Origin: Pholis gunnellus
Lineage: Eukaryota; Chordata; Actinopteri; Perciformes; Pholidae
Direction of reading: 5' to 3'
Assembly: GCA_910591455.2 (NCBI GenBank)
Contig: OU342824.1
Span: forward strand, 1,149,001-1,213,000
DNA length: 64,000 bases
A program made the translations under genes and the position numbers. Positions 1-10,621 of this stretch are shown here, one piece after another. Each line of letters begins with the position of its first letter. Position 1 is the stretch's first letter. The notes beneath the pieces are model-generated. The model ran no database searches. It had not been told where the DNA came from and was given only the letters and a program-made list of their open reading frames with translations.

Positions 1-294
1 TCCTGAGGGAAGGGAAAGAAAATAGGTAAAAAACTTAGTATATGTTTACAATAACCTTTGAACCTTATCCTAAATTCTGATAATAGTGAGATGGTGGTCT
101 TTGGCCCTGCTTAACCTAACCAATTTGATCAGGGAACAACTAGCTTTCAACTGTCTGATTTCTCAGCCAAAACTACATGAATATATGAATGTATGAACAT
201 ATGATTCTTTCCTCTCTTTTGATCAGCACATGATCAAAATGACCAAGCTCGCCCTTTTCCACCTACCCAATATAGGTCAAATTAGTTTTTGTTC

Positions 295-426
295 TGTCTT
301 CTTCATGATCCTGTTTGCTCCTCTGTCTTTCTTTTTTTTTTTTTTTTTTTTTTCCTATGTAAAGCGTCTTTGGTTACTTAGAAAAGCGCTAAATAAAATT
401 AAAATATCATTATTATTATTATTATC
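295..426 (+). repeat. 3' end of a non-LTR retrotransposon (LINE), fragment
   Basis: The stretch ends with the same 3' tail as the longer LINE fragment at 50731-51649: a shared segment including 'tatgtaaagcgtctttgg', then a run of ATT units. A long poly-T lies just before the shared tail. No reverse transcriptase sequence is left here. It is read as a 5'-truncated LINE copy; the clade (L2/CR1-like) is inferred from the longer copy. Confidence 0.6.
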
Positions 427-2068
427 CTAACTCATACCTTTTTTTTTCACCCAAACTTGATTATTGTAACTTTTTTTGTCAGACCTCGTGCTAAAGTCTG
501 CAAACAGTTCAGAATGCTACAGAGTTAAAAATGAGTCAACAGGCTGCAGGACCTTTTCTTATCGTACCCCAGTCCAGCAATAAGCTCCCTGATGACATCA
601 GACAGTCTGACTCTGACTGATGACAAATGATGGAATGCAATATAAAACTACCAAAAAAAGACCAACTCACTAAGTTAGAACTGTTTAAAACCAACTCACT
701 ACCTCATGCTACAGCATGGAAAGTTTTTGCCATTATGTGTTGTAAAGTGTTCGAAATACCCAGTGGCAATCAGGGGGTCCTGTCGTCTATGGACATTAGA
801 TCAGTAGTTAGGATCTAATGCCCATCTTGAGCTTGAGTTAAAGCCAACACTGAGAACACCACATTCAATATACATTTATTTTGTTAAAAATTCTCAGTAA
901 GACTTTGAAAGTTGTGTAGTGTAAACTTGGATTCAATGAACTTTTCTCATGTTTTACAGCCTTTCCCACGGGATTCGTCAGGGATCACTCTCACAGACAG
1001 TCAGTCATACTGAGTGTGTTTATGCAATACTAGTTTTGAGTTGCACCAAGGGTGTTTGAGGTTTGCAAAAAATAAACATTACACATAACACAATGACTGA
1101 TCTACATAGGTGAGTGGTAGAAGTTTAGGCTACTATGAGAACAGGTGGGCCAACAATAACATCGACAAGCACAACTTGTGTTTTATTCTCAAAATGTAGT
1201 TTGGAGACCTCATCAGGGAGTCGTCCTGGTGAAAGATTCTGAGTGTGTGACCCCCCGTCGCCAGTCAGTCATGTAGCGTAAAAACCACAACGACTTCAAT
1301 ACTTCAGATTGCAAGGCAGCTAGTGTAGTGCGAACAGTGCAGTGATCTGACAACTTTGAAAGTTGTGTAGTATGAATCTGGCTTAAATTAACTTCTCTTT
1401 TCACAGAATTTTTTGCAAATCTTCCTAAAATACTTTTGGACAACGAACTGACAGCAGAAGGCAATTGGGAGCAGCTGGAGCTGGGGCATCCATGGAATCA
1501 GGAACAATCATAGAAACTCTCCCCTCATTTGTTCTTTCTGTATATCAGCCAAGTTTTGGAACAGAACAATGCAGTGGGCCCTTTTTAGTAAGTGTAATAT
1601 CTGCAAGTAACTGTGGCAAAAAGATGATCATGTCTGTCATGGCCCTCCAAAAAAACACTACTAGACACAAGTTATGAGGAGGTTGCTTCTGGAAGTGGTG
1701 GAGCTTAGGTTTCGCTGGTTCAAATGCTGGGTATTAAGGAGAAAAATGACACAGTCACACATTGTGAATTTAAGTCCTTCAATTATTGATGAATGCATGC
1801 AAAATCAAATTCACCCAAACAAATATGTATGTGAGCACTCATCCCAGCCTTGGTTTCAGGAGTGGGGGCCTATTCCCTATTCTGGAGATAAACATTCCTT
1901 TTTTATGTAAACTATCTTTTACATAATTCAATAATTGTTCGACAGTAGACAATGTATCTCTCCAGTCAATGAGTATTATGCATTTACACACCAAACTCTG
2001 AGGCAATTGAAAGGGCTTGGCAGATTGGCCACCGTTTAAAATATAAAGCACTAAACTGTTGCTTTTAC
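427..2068. other. Intron 1 of ENPP7-like copy B and/or unannotated non-coding DNA
   Basis: This lies downstream (minus strand) of exon 1 of copy B, so at least part of it should be that gene's first intron. I looked for the exon 2 signature (GRYIENHG...WDNGS...PIW) on the minus strand and did not see it, so the remaining exons should lie left of the window. The short open frames here look random. Confidence 0.5.
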
Positions 2069-2342
2069 CTGACAGCATTGTGAAGTGAGAAGGGCTGGTA
2101 ATGGTGAGGAAGGGTGGAGTAACATAGGCTGCCTTCACCCCATCCTTAGCCATCTTATCCAGGTTAGGGGTTTCAACATCTCGGTCATAGTCCCAACGGA
2201 AGCCATCGAAGGAGATGAGCAGCAGCTTGTTTCTGGCGGACCCAGTGAATACTGATGGCAGCTCATCTCCTGGTGGAGCAGCAGCACAGGGAGAGCTGGC
2301 AATGAGGCAGAGGACAGCAAGGCAGAGCTGTGCCATGACCAT
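2069..2342 (-). CDS. enpp7: ENPP7-like copy B, exon 1 (alkaline sphingomyelinase-like), partial gene
   Basis: This is the first coding exon of a second ENPP7-like gene. ENPP7 is a zinc ectoenzyme that cleaves sphingomyelin to ceramide and phosphocholine at the intestinal brush border. The exon encodes about 91 residues: a hydrophobic signal peptide ending near SSPCAAA, then the catalytic start with metal-binding Asp in LLISFDGFRWDYDRD, and the nucleophile region FLTITSPSHFTMLSG. It ends with donor GTAAAAG at 2068-2062, in phase 1, the same phase as exon 1 of copy A. The start is ATG at 2342; a second ATG lies two codons later. The rest of the gene is outside the window. Protein sequence is close to copy A (10213-), so the two are tandem duplicates in the same orientation. 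No break is seen in this exon. Confidence 0.85.
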
Positions 2343-4947
2343 TTAGAATCCAATGGTTTCCACTTTATTTAGACTTTTTCAGATGTGCTGAATTTATCAC
2401 CTAACAATGTCCTAAAAGAAGACGTTATTGTTCTTCCTGCAGTAGTGTGACCGACATTACCCTGAGGAAAGTATGAGATTGTATGGTGCAGTGGTAGTAG
2501 ATACACCCCTAGTCAATGTTTGTACTAAATATGAGATAGTAATCAGCCCTTATCAGCCCATAAACCAAAGTTTTATACCTTGAGTGTAATACAGTGATAT
2601 GATAAGAAGAATCCTTTAACACCGCAATAGGTGAGATGGCATAACATGACAAGACATTTGTCACAAATCAAGAGGCTGTTCCCTTTAAGTTCCCATTATT
2701 ATTATTATTATTATTATTGTTTTTGACATAAAACAGAGTTACATATATTTTACTGCAACTCAGACCCTTTGAAAGAGAGAGTTGCGACACACTTTATCTG
2801 GCCACCACATGGTCACAAGGTTCATGAAGCTCTCAATAGTTCTAGACAAATTTGTGCTGTCACCCCGTTTTAATGTTTTTCAATAGCAGCAACTGTATGT
2901 GCAGCAATTTTTGGTCAATATGAATGCATAATGCTAATTTATTTCTGCATTTACTACACTTATATTCAATACATATAATAGCATTTTTTCCTGGGGAGTG
3001 ATGAAGGGACAGCATAAATCTTTTTCTGTGTTTAAAATTGGAGGGAAATGGAACCGTTCCCACGATGTAAGATATATTTACAGTATGTATGCATTTATTA
3101 TTTTATCATGCTTTTATGGCAGTGTTGGTAATTCACTTATTCTTCCACCAGCCACACCAGACACAGGCCAGAAGTGTCCCAGAAGCTGCACTCCTCTGCT
3201 CCGTAGGCGCCTGATGATTCAATTGTTTGTTAAATTCCCCCTTTGTTTATCCACTGTGACTGTTGGTTGATCAAATTCACCTGCCACCGGCCAAGTTCAC
3301 CTACATTTGGCCAGTGGAGGGTGCTAATGTCCAACCTAGAACACTGTGGTCAAAATAACTTATCTTATGTTGTGACATTCACATAAACATGCACAAGTGA
3401 AAATCTAACATGAAAACATGAAAAATGTTTGGTCAATAGTGCAAAAACATAAAAGGCAAACAACTGCATTCAAGAAAACATTTTACTACATATTATTGCC
3501 AGGGAGAGGATATGTTTTCTTTGAATAGCACAACCTTGCTAGGTACAAGACAGCCATGTTATCTTGTTGAGCAAGCTACCATTCATTGTAATCCGCCAGG
3601 AGCTGCACAACCAACACCCCCCCCCCCCATACTTTTCACCAGTCTTGTGTCATTCCAGTGAGCTCAGACCCTGAAAGGGAGCCAGGCCTGTCCAAAGGAT
3701 TTAACTGGAGGAACAGACATCGCCATGGGATGGGTGTCGAGGACACAAATATGTCCATCCCACTGAACAAGCCTGCTGACACTTCCATGCTGCATGTAGA
3801 GTGTGCACAGTGGGAGGGTCTCTTACTGCCTGTTTTCCTTTTTGTAGAAAACAACATTCATTACAACTTAGAGTTGATTCTCCATTATTTATATATTTTA
3901 TAGACTTGCACTGTATTCATATTTACATCCTACTTTAAATATGCCTTCACACGTTACATCATGTCTTACATGTCTGTACAGTCTGTCTATTGAAACAATC
4001 TCTTCTCTCTCTTTCAAGAACACATTTTAAACTTGGTCGCTGCCTACTACTGCCGACTGTGCAAACAGCCGTAACAGATTGGCACCAACAAAGTACAATA
4101 TAAATGTTTTATTCAGCCCATGTGACTGTGACAGCTTTCACTCCAAACGGACAGCTGCACCATTACATTTCAACATGGTGAGCTGGTATTATAATCCAAT
4201 ATCAGCACATATACATTTAAATGAAGTAAATGTGCATACACTGTTATCCAGCTATAGGCAGCAGATCTGTGGTGCAGTTTCTTTATGCAAGACAGAAATA
4301 AGGTACATGAATGAGATATTTCCCATCAAGACAACTTTATTTATGGTTGGTCACACAAGGGAAACTAATACTGAACCAACAACAATTATTTTTATTTAAG
4401 GCAATTCCCTGTTATTAATAGAGGATATAATACGTTGTACACACCACAACCTAATTACTTAGCTGTAATTGAAGGTGTCACTGGTAGCTTTTAGCAAAGT
4501 TGATATAAAGAAAGGACAAAGTCATCATGAAGAATTCACACTGAATGAAAGTCAACAATAAAGCGCTCAGGCTGCACAATACACTACATTTATGGAATGT
4601 TAGGACATTTCATTTAATCTGCATTTGTATTGTGATCTTTATGAAAATATCCACAGTGACAATCTTGGGATGCATTTGCCTTATTTTGTCATTTATGAGA
4701 AAACAATGAAATGTCAAATACATAAAAGAATTCATACAAAAAAATCAAGTACTCATTTCTTGGTCAATATCTAATTGAGATATCCTTCCAGCCACCAAAC
4801 AAACCAGGTCATTACTTTCATGGACATGACAATAATTATTCACTGTTAACTTCAGTCAAGAGCTATTTACATTTCCTTTTAATTAATGGAAAATGATTCC
4901 TTTAACTAGGTGAATAGTGTTTCTTTTCCCAAACATCAATCTGAATC
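2343..4947. other. Spacer between ENPP7-like copies (3' UTR of copy A, promoter of copy B)
   Basis: This 2.6-kb stretch separates the stop of copy A (4948) from the start of copy B (2342). It should hold the 3' UTR of copy A on its right side and the promoter of copy B on its left. It contains an ATT microsatellite (2695-2719) and a poly-C tract near 3617-3628. No convincing exon, RNA gene or polyadenylation site could be singled out. Confidence 0.4.
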
Positions 4948-5008
4948 TCAAAAACTGCTTTGCCTCACGTCTTTATCTTCTTCACCAGCAGCATGTTTTG
5001 GTTTGAAA
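4948..5008 (-). CDS. enpp7: ENPP7-like copy A, terminal exon 6 (cytoplasmic tail and stop)
   Basis: This 61-nt exon is too short to stand out as an open frame. A strong acceptor (CTCTTTCTTCAG) lies just before 5008. Its first base completes the AG left over from exon 5 to a Ser codon, and the frame then reads FKPKHAAGEEDKDVRQSSF and stops at TGA 4950-4948. The short charged tail after a membrane segment is what is expected. Support is splice signal plus phase, without homology. Confidence 0.65.
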
Positions 5009-5326
5009 CTGAAGAAAGAGAGAAAAGACCACAGAGAGGTGAAGTGAGAAAGAACAGAATTTGGAATGAATACATAAAACTGTATTGTCTCCACCTTTTG
5101 TTATAGGATGAAGGAACAGCAATCTTTGACAAGAGTGTAATATTGATCTGGATGGTATTCTATTAATTTATTCATAATTCTAAATCCCACATATGTATAA
5201 AATCAGACTGACATGTTGAATTTACATTTTCAATTTGCATAGCAGTCATGGATAAGAGTGACTTGGCCAGGAAAGGGCAACACACAAATTATAATAAATG
5301 GTTATAACATGATTACAGCCTGTTAC

Positions 5327-5450
5327 CTCCATTCTGTTCTGCTCCTTTCGAACCAAGCATAGGAAGTGGACACTGTGAACACCAGTACCAGAAACCCAGT
5401 CACTGCTGATAAGCCGACAACCACTTGTAACTGGACATTTATTTCTGGAT
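5327..5450 (-). CDS. enpp7: ENPP7-like copy A, exon 5 (membrane anchor)
   Basis: The acceptor CTGTCTGCAG precedes ATCCAG at 5450, and the donor AG/GTAACA follows 5327. The phase joins exon 4 to give KKNNNPEINVQ. It encodes about 20 hydrophobic residues (VVVGLSAVTGFLVLVFTV) followed by charged FERSRTEWR, fitting a single membrane-spanning segment with the C-terminus inside the cell. Confidence 0.75.
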
Positions 5451-5699
5451 CTGCAGACAGACAGAAACATATTAGAAGAGAGAGATAACTATACAGAAAA
5501 AACAACACAGAAAGGGACACTCACAGACACAAACAGAGAGGATGATGCTTTTATCACAAATGTTAGTAGAGAAAGTTGGATTTATGGATGTGTTTCAGGG
5601 TATCTCTTATCTAGACAAAGTTATTTACACTAACCTTCTGTATTGTTGGTTATCTTATGTTGTACAGTATATTGCCACTCTATCTGTTCTCTGAATCTA

Positions 5700-6300
5700 A
5701 GAGTGGTGATGACAGTGTGGTTTTTTGTCAGGTCAAGTCAAAAGCCCATCCATAATATTCCAACAAAAACCGTCTCGTTACATTGGCAAAGGTCCAGACG
5801 ATCCAATCCAGTAAAATATTTAGTCCAAAACACATTATTACGTCCATAAATACCCACGGACAGCTGTTGCATCATTTCAAATTAGCCGGCAGATATGCCT
5901 GATTATTTATGTATTTTCCGTAGTAACTCCATTTCGCATGTAAACATCGCCCGGTATCTGGGTCTCAAAATGGCGCCTGCACTCTGACCTTTCGATTGAC
6001 ACCTCACTTGACCCAATAGGAGCTCCATGTCCTGTCCACAGCCTACAATAGCCATCAAGAGTCCGCGTTGAAGGACAGTGCCTGCCCCTCTTCTTTCGTG
6101 TAAAGATCGAGCCAATTGTAACCGATCGTTCTGATGACTGACGCTTCGTATAGCCAATGAAATTTCGAAAACGACGATGTGCTGCTTCTGTAGATTTAAA
6201 GCCACAACACGGAAGTAACTGCATAACCAATAGTCTGCTGCCTGCGTCCGTGCGTAAAATGCAAAGAGTGGTTTTGGAGAGTTTAGGAGACTTTAGGAAA
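5700..6300. other. Higher-complexity, CpG-containing block in intron 5 of copy A; possible old repeat
   Basis: The block differs from the AT-rich intron around it and contains several CpG sites and a 135-codon open frame on the minus strand (6314-5907). The frame has no motif I recognise and no matching splice sites. It may be a fragment of a dispersed element. Confidence 0.3.
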
Positions 6301-6445
6301 GTGAATAATGGCAAAATAACTTGTACATTACTGTATTTCGACAGTTTGAATTATGAATACACATTTTGTAGATTGCCAGTGAGTCTACTGACCTGTTGGT
6401 GGGAGGGAGGTGTTTGTGTGTGAAGTTTTATTACCCCTCTGTTTC

Positions 6446-6449
<4 letters not shown>

Positions 6450-6486
<37 letters not shown>

Positions 6487-6504
6487 GTGTGTGTGTGTGT
6501 GTGT
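6450..6504. repeat. (GT)n microsatellite in intron 5 of ENPP7-like copy A
   Basis: About 27 GT units with one GC interruption, followed by shorter GT/GA runs and an AT-rich TATA repeat at 6551-6590. Confidence 0.95.
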
Positions 6505-6857
6505 GAGAGAGTGTGTGTCTTTAGGTGTTACTGCTGATCTGGGGGAGGTATATATATAGATAGAGTATATATATATGTATATGTGTATATACCTACATAA
6601 GGAGGTGTGTGTGTGTTTGACTCTGGTTCGGTGGCTGCTCTGTCGGGCGTGAGTGTGTCCGATACTATATTTGTACCATATTTTACAGAGTGAATAAACT
6701 GAAAGGGAACAAAATGTTATGACGATAAATTCCGTTCCCTGAAGAAGAGGTACAACATGTGGTTGCCCCACTGCACGTCTGGGCTCAGTGAAGAGCGGAT
6801 ATCGAACTGAGGGATGACAATGGTGACAGATGTATAACATTACACAACATTTCTTAC

Positions 6858-7089
6858 TGTTGTTTTTCTTAGGGACCAGCATGTGTTTGGTATTGTCCAA
6901 GTGTCCGTCATTGATTTCAGGGTTTACTCCTAGTAGATGGCACATCAGTGGATACACATTAACTGTCTCAAAAGGCCCAGACACCAGGTCTTTCTGGAAA
7001 TCAGGCCCCACCACCCTGAAGAGGGGCTTCATGTCCATCACTTGATTGTCAAAGCCATGCTCTCCTTTATTGAACTGCACAGGGAACAG
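6858..7089 (-). CDS. enpp7: ENPP7-like copy A, exon 4 (end of catalytic domain)
   Basis: The exon is 232 nt, from acceptor ATAAATAG (after a T-rich tract) to donor GTAAGA. It reads LFPVQFNKGEHGFDN, where His of GEHGF is the last metal ligand, then PFETVNVYPLMCHLLGVNPEINDGHL. A closer AG, just before TTCAAT, would also keep the frame but would remove LFPVQ. Human ENPP7 has three residues between HG and VQF, which supports the upstream acceptor. Confidence 0.85.
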
Positions 7090-7321
7090 CTATTTATGGA
7101 GAGAAAACAAGCAAATTAGTATTGTCATTATCATTATGATTTCCCGGGGTTTCAATGCAGAGTTCCTTCAAAGCTATTTAGAAGAATTTTTAGTTTAAGA
7201 GGAGATACCACAATCAGCTTTTAAATACATCCTCAGGACTACTCTGGTGAAAAAGTGGTTCTAAGATTCAGGTTTGTTATAGTCTCAATACATTTAATAA
7301 CTGATGTGTGCATTTTCTAAC

Positions 7322-7954
7322 CCCATTGAGTACATATCCAGGGTCAGCGATGAGGATGATGGGCAGGAGTCGAGGATGGTTACTGTAGTGCAGTCTGGCT
7401 GGCATCTCCTCCTTTTTATACACATGGAGATGAGGATGGCTTCCTTTGAGAGCTTGATTGACCTTCTCCAGCATCCCCTCTTTAGGAAGCAGCATCCCAG
7501 CTGGACCATAATCCACCAGATGGAACTTGATATCCTTGAAGCTGAAGCCAGGGATCTTAGAGAGAATGATCTTCTTAACTAGTCCATCCCGTAGAATTGT
7601 AGTCATCCCGTGGTCAGAAGTGATGATAATGTTGAGCCGGTCAGTAAGGCCATGGTCTTGGATCTTGTCCCGGATGTAGCCCACAGTGCGGTCCACTTGC
7701 TGGACCATCTCACGACGTTCTGGGGAATCTGGTCCATATTTGTGGCCAGTTGAATCTGGTTCTCCAAAGTACAAGGAGACAAAGTCCAGGTCTTGTTGGT
7801 GGAACCACTCTCCAATCACCTTGTCGATGTTCAGCCTCCAATCTGTCTCATTAGAATGATCATAGAAACGAGGTTCCACTTGCCTAACCTTCACAGTCTC
7901 TCCTTTGTAGGTGGCTGCTGTGCCAGGGAAATGCAGAGAACCTGCTTTCAAACC
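7322..7954 (-). CDS. enpp7: ENPP7-like copy A, exon 3 (core of catalytic domain)
   Basis: Exactly 211 codons lie between acceptor TTCTTCCAG and a GTTAGA donor. The exon carries the metal-site motifs FGEPDSTGHKYGP and IITSDHGMT, and the strongly ENPP7-like run SPERREMVQQVDRTVGY. It ends ADPGYVLNG. There is no stop or frameshift. All catalytic Asp and His residues expected in this part of the family are present. Confidence 0.9.
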
Positions 7955-8831
7955 CTGGAAGAATATAAAACACAACTACTGAAAAGGAGCTCCTGAAAAA
8001 CTGTTTGTCAAAGAATGAAACATAAGGGCCTGTATCCATGAAGCATTTTTATCTTAGCACCAGCATCTTTTTTCTGTTGTCCCCAATGAGGAGAGAGTAA
8101 AGAAACACCTAGAAAAAAACGCTGCACCCACCATCTATTTCCCAAGCACTCTACCTTTTTTGAGTGTCCACTGTGAGCCCTATTATTCAATAATTATTCA
8201 AAAAGGACTGGAGACATGATTGTAAAGAATGGAGAAGCTTTTTATGGCCTCTTTATCTATCCTTAGCTTTGTATGTTAGATAGCCACTATCATAACAAAG
8301 GCCGAAAAGTCCATTTGTGGGAGTAGATTGACTGGGCATACATTGTTGCAGATAAGGGATGGACTTTTTTTGCCTTACGTGTTGCATCTGATGAATTGTC
8401 CTCCTTGCTCTAACGTTACGGATGTCAGATTAAGCAGTGAACAGCTCATCCTTTCAATAAGTGAGGACAGGCATCCTCAGGTAGGTGCTCATTGTGAAAA
8501 AACAATGTCAAACAACTAGATAGTAGCCCAACTAGGTAATAGAAAGCAAAGGGACGATGATAGTTGCTGAAACAACGATAGTTAGAGTGATGATATATTG
8601 ATTGTCAAGATATGTCAAGATATTGTTGACATAGAAACATAAAAAAACGTTTTTCGATGACATGCTGGGATGAAGCGCTCCCCGGGGACCTGTGGTGTTT
8701 TTCTGCTAAAAAGAGACACTATTTGAACAAAGGTCCAAAGTCTTTCATTGACACATAGATACAACAACCAGAAATACAGAAAATCGTTAAGCTAGGCAGC
8801 AGGTATAATAAGTTAGATGGATCTAAAGAAC

Positions 8832-8977
8832 CTGTCTTTGGGCTGTTATCTAGATGGGTAAGCTGCCATTGTCCCAGTAGGAATCAACAAACTGAGTCAT
8901 GTAGTACTGCTTCTTCTCTTGAGTAGTAGTGTTGAACCACATGTTGTGAATTACTCCATGATTCTCGATGTAACGTC
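8832..8977 (-). CDS. enpp7: ENPP7-like copy A, exon 2 (contains in-frame TAG)
   Basis: Acceptor TTTTCATTAG precedes 8977; the first two bases complete a Gly codon with exon 1, giving LLTGRYIENHGVIHNMWF. The exon then reads YWDNGSLPI, a TAG stop at 8852-8850, and ITAQRQ, ending at 8832. Exon 3 starts in phase with GLKAGSLHFPG, so the frame is intact on both sides of the stop. Human ENPP7 has Trp at this place, so a TGG to TAG change is the simplest account. The donor is GTTCTT, poor compared with the other introns here. Confidence 0.82.
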
Positions 8978-9485
8978 CTAATGAAAAGAGGAAATATAGA
9001 TGAAAAAATGTAATAGAACAACAAGTCCTGCAGTAGTGAACAGATTGCACACTGGGGGACAACAGATTACAGTTTGTATCATGGTACAGCATAATATTGG
9101 GTTTCTAAATAAAATATAATATAAGAAAGGCCATGAGTCTTTTTTATATTATAGAGAACACACACTTTTGTTGCACACTTTTACATTTGTAAATGTGCAT
9201 ATATTTAGACCTACATTACTTTTAGCTACGGTGTGGCTTAAGGGTCGGCTACGTTGGTTAGTGAATCCACCAATTCAATCAAGACTGAAAAATCTTGACA
9301 AACAGATGTATCACCATGCTAATTTTTACAGACTTTTATCGTCCTAAAAGGATGTGTCCTCAATACATTAGTGATCCCCTGACCATTCATCTAACACCAC
9401 AATGAAATACAAGTTTTCAATTATTCAGTGAATAATAAATCTACTGGATGGATTGGCACAAAAGCTTGTAAATGGTAATGGTAAT

Positions 9486-9682
9486 GGTAAATGGACTTGA
9501 TATCATTTATAACGCCTTTCTATTCTTCCGACCACTCAAAGCGCTGTACACTACATGCCACCATTCCCCAATTCACACCCATTCATAAACTGATGGCAGA
9601 GTCTAACATGCAAGGTGCCACCTGCCCATCAGAACCCTAAATGTATCCACATTCATACACCTCAGGCACAGCCTTTGGCAGC
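9486..9682 (-). repeat. tRNA-derived SINE, truncated, reverse orientation
   Basis: On the minus strand this matches the copies at 26544 and 36401. The shared parts are the segment around CAGGTGGCACCTTG, the segment AATGGGTGTGAA, AAGCGCTTTGAGTGGTCGGAAG, and the end CCATTTACC. The tRNA-like head is missing. It sits in intron 1 of ENPP7-like copy A. Confidence 0.8.
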
Positions 9683-9807
9683 CATTCATAGATATTCATG
9701 GTTCCAAGATGATGTATCCTCACGACTGTGGTCATTAGGATACATTAGGGTTAACGTTCTGAGACAAATAAATGGACAACTTCCAAACTGGACAATACCA
9801 TGGTAGT

Positions 9808-10053
9808 GACCTGTCAATCACTAGGTAAATGAACATCATGCTGTATTGAAGAAGACTTGAAACTAGAGATTAGGACCATAAACTCATGTTTACAATGTTT
9901 ACTGAGGTAATAAATCAAGAGAGAAGTAGAGTCATTTTCTCAAAGACTTCTATACAACCAGAGGAGTCGCCCCCTGATGGACATTAGAAAGAATGCAAGT
10001 CACTTCCACACTAGCTTCACTTTTCAGAACTGGAGGTTGCCACCTGGTCACAA
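9808..10053 (+). repeat. Dispersed repeat copy (family shared with 45036-45520)
   Basis: The stretch from 'tgacctgtcaatcac' to 'ttgccacctggtca' is closely similar to 45210-45516. Both contain 'aaactcatgtttacaatg' and 'caaccagaggagtcgccc'. Partial relatives occur at 25300-25475 (plus) and 37105-37275 (reverse). It is non-coding and probably a MITE-like element; termini are not resolved. Confidence 0.75.
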
Positions 10054-10212
10054 CAGCGACTTAATCCCAAATTTATTTGAGCAATTACATTTTTGTATCA
10101 GTGATGCTGTGTATCATAGCCTTTTAACCACCCTTTTCTGGTTTAATTTTAAAATTGTAATAAAAAATGTGAATTTAACAAGGTTAATATCTGGAGATTC
10201 TTTTTACAATAC

Positions 10213-10621
10213 CTGTGAGCAGGGTAAAGTGTGATGGGCTGGTGATGGTGAGGAAGGGTGGTGTGACGTATTGTGCCTTCACCCCCTGAGCCATCTTATC
10301 CAGGTTAGGGGTGTCCACATCTCTGTCATAGTCCCAGCGAAAACCGTCGAAGGAGATGAGCAGCAGCTTGTTCCTGGTGGACCCAGATCCTGAACTGTCG
10401 TGCGGTCGCATAACAGCACAGAAAGAGTTGCCAATGAGGCAGAGGAGCAGCACTACAGAGGATTTACACAAAGACTGTAAACTAAACTTGTGTTTGTGCA
10501 GGTTGAAAGTTCCTGCTTCCTTGACCTTCGCTCCTGTGATCCGTTTACTCTCAGTATTGCAACAAATTGTTTTGAACATTGTAATCTGTGGGATTGCTAT
10601 TCTATTACCAGAGTACTGCAC
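10213..10621 (-). CDS. enpp7: ENPP7-like copy A, exon 1
   Basis: The frame runs through a hydrophobic signal peptide (SSVVLLLCLIGNSFCA), then STRNKLLLISFDGFRWDYDRD with the first metal Asp, and FLTITSPSHFTLLTG with the nucleophile region. It ends ACAG/GTATTG at 10213, phase 1. The start is uncertain. In-frame ATGs lie at 10621 and 10579, but both give an unusually long region before the signal peptide. An upstream coding exon spliced in just before the signal peptide is possible. Compared with copy B one residue is missing in the KMA-GVKA segment. Confidence 0.8.

Larger units (their letters stand above)
4948..10621 (-). pseudogene. enpp7: ENPP7-like copy A, whole gene (six exons), with a premature stop in exon 2
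   Basis: Six exons with consistent phases were joined: about 10579-10213, 8977-8832, 7954-7322, 7089-6858, 5450-5327 and 5008-4948. Together they encode a protein with signal peptide, phosphodiesterase domain, C-terminal membrane segment and short cytoplasmic tail, as expected for a type I membrane ENPP7. Metal-site motifs are visible: SFDGFRWD, GEPDSTGHKYGP, TSDHGMT and GEHGF. The nucleophile region FLTITSPSHF is also present. The only lethal defect seen is TAG at 8852-8850, where human ENPP7 has Trp in PIWITAQRQG. The exon 2 donor (GTTCTT) is also weak. Either copy A is a recent pseudogene or this is a polymorphism or a base error. Enzyme function is inferred from the family. Confidence 0.75.

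Noticed and set aside
1..2068. Further exons of ENPP7-like copy B
   Set aside because: Exon 2 and later motifs were sought on the minus strand and not found; they should lie outside the window.
5907..6314. 135-codon minus-strand frame in intron 5
   Set aside because: No motif, no splice sites in phase; probably a repeat fragment.
6385..6857. Extension of ENPP7-like exon 4 into a 231-codon frame with His-Thr repeats
   Set aside because: The frame runs past a good donor (GTAAGA at 6857) into the GT microsatellite of the intron.
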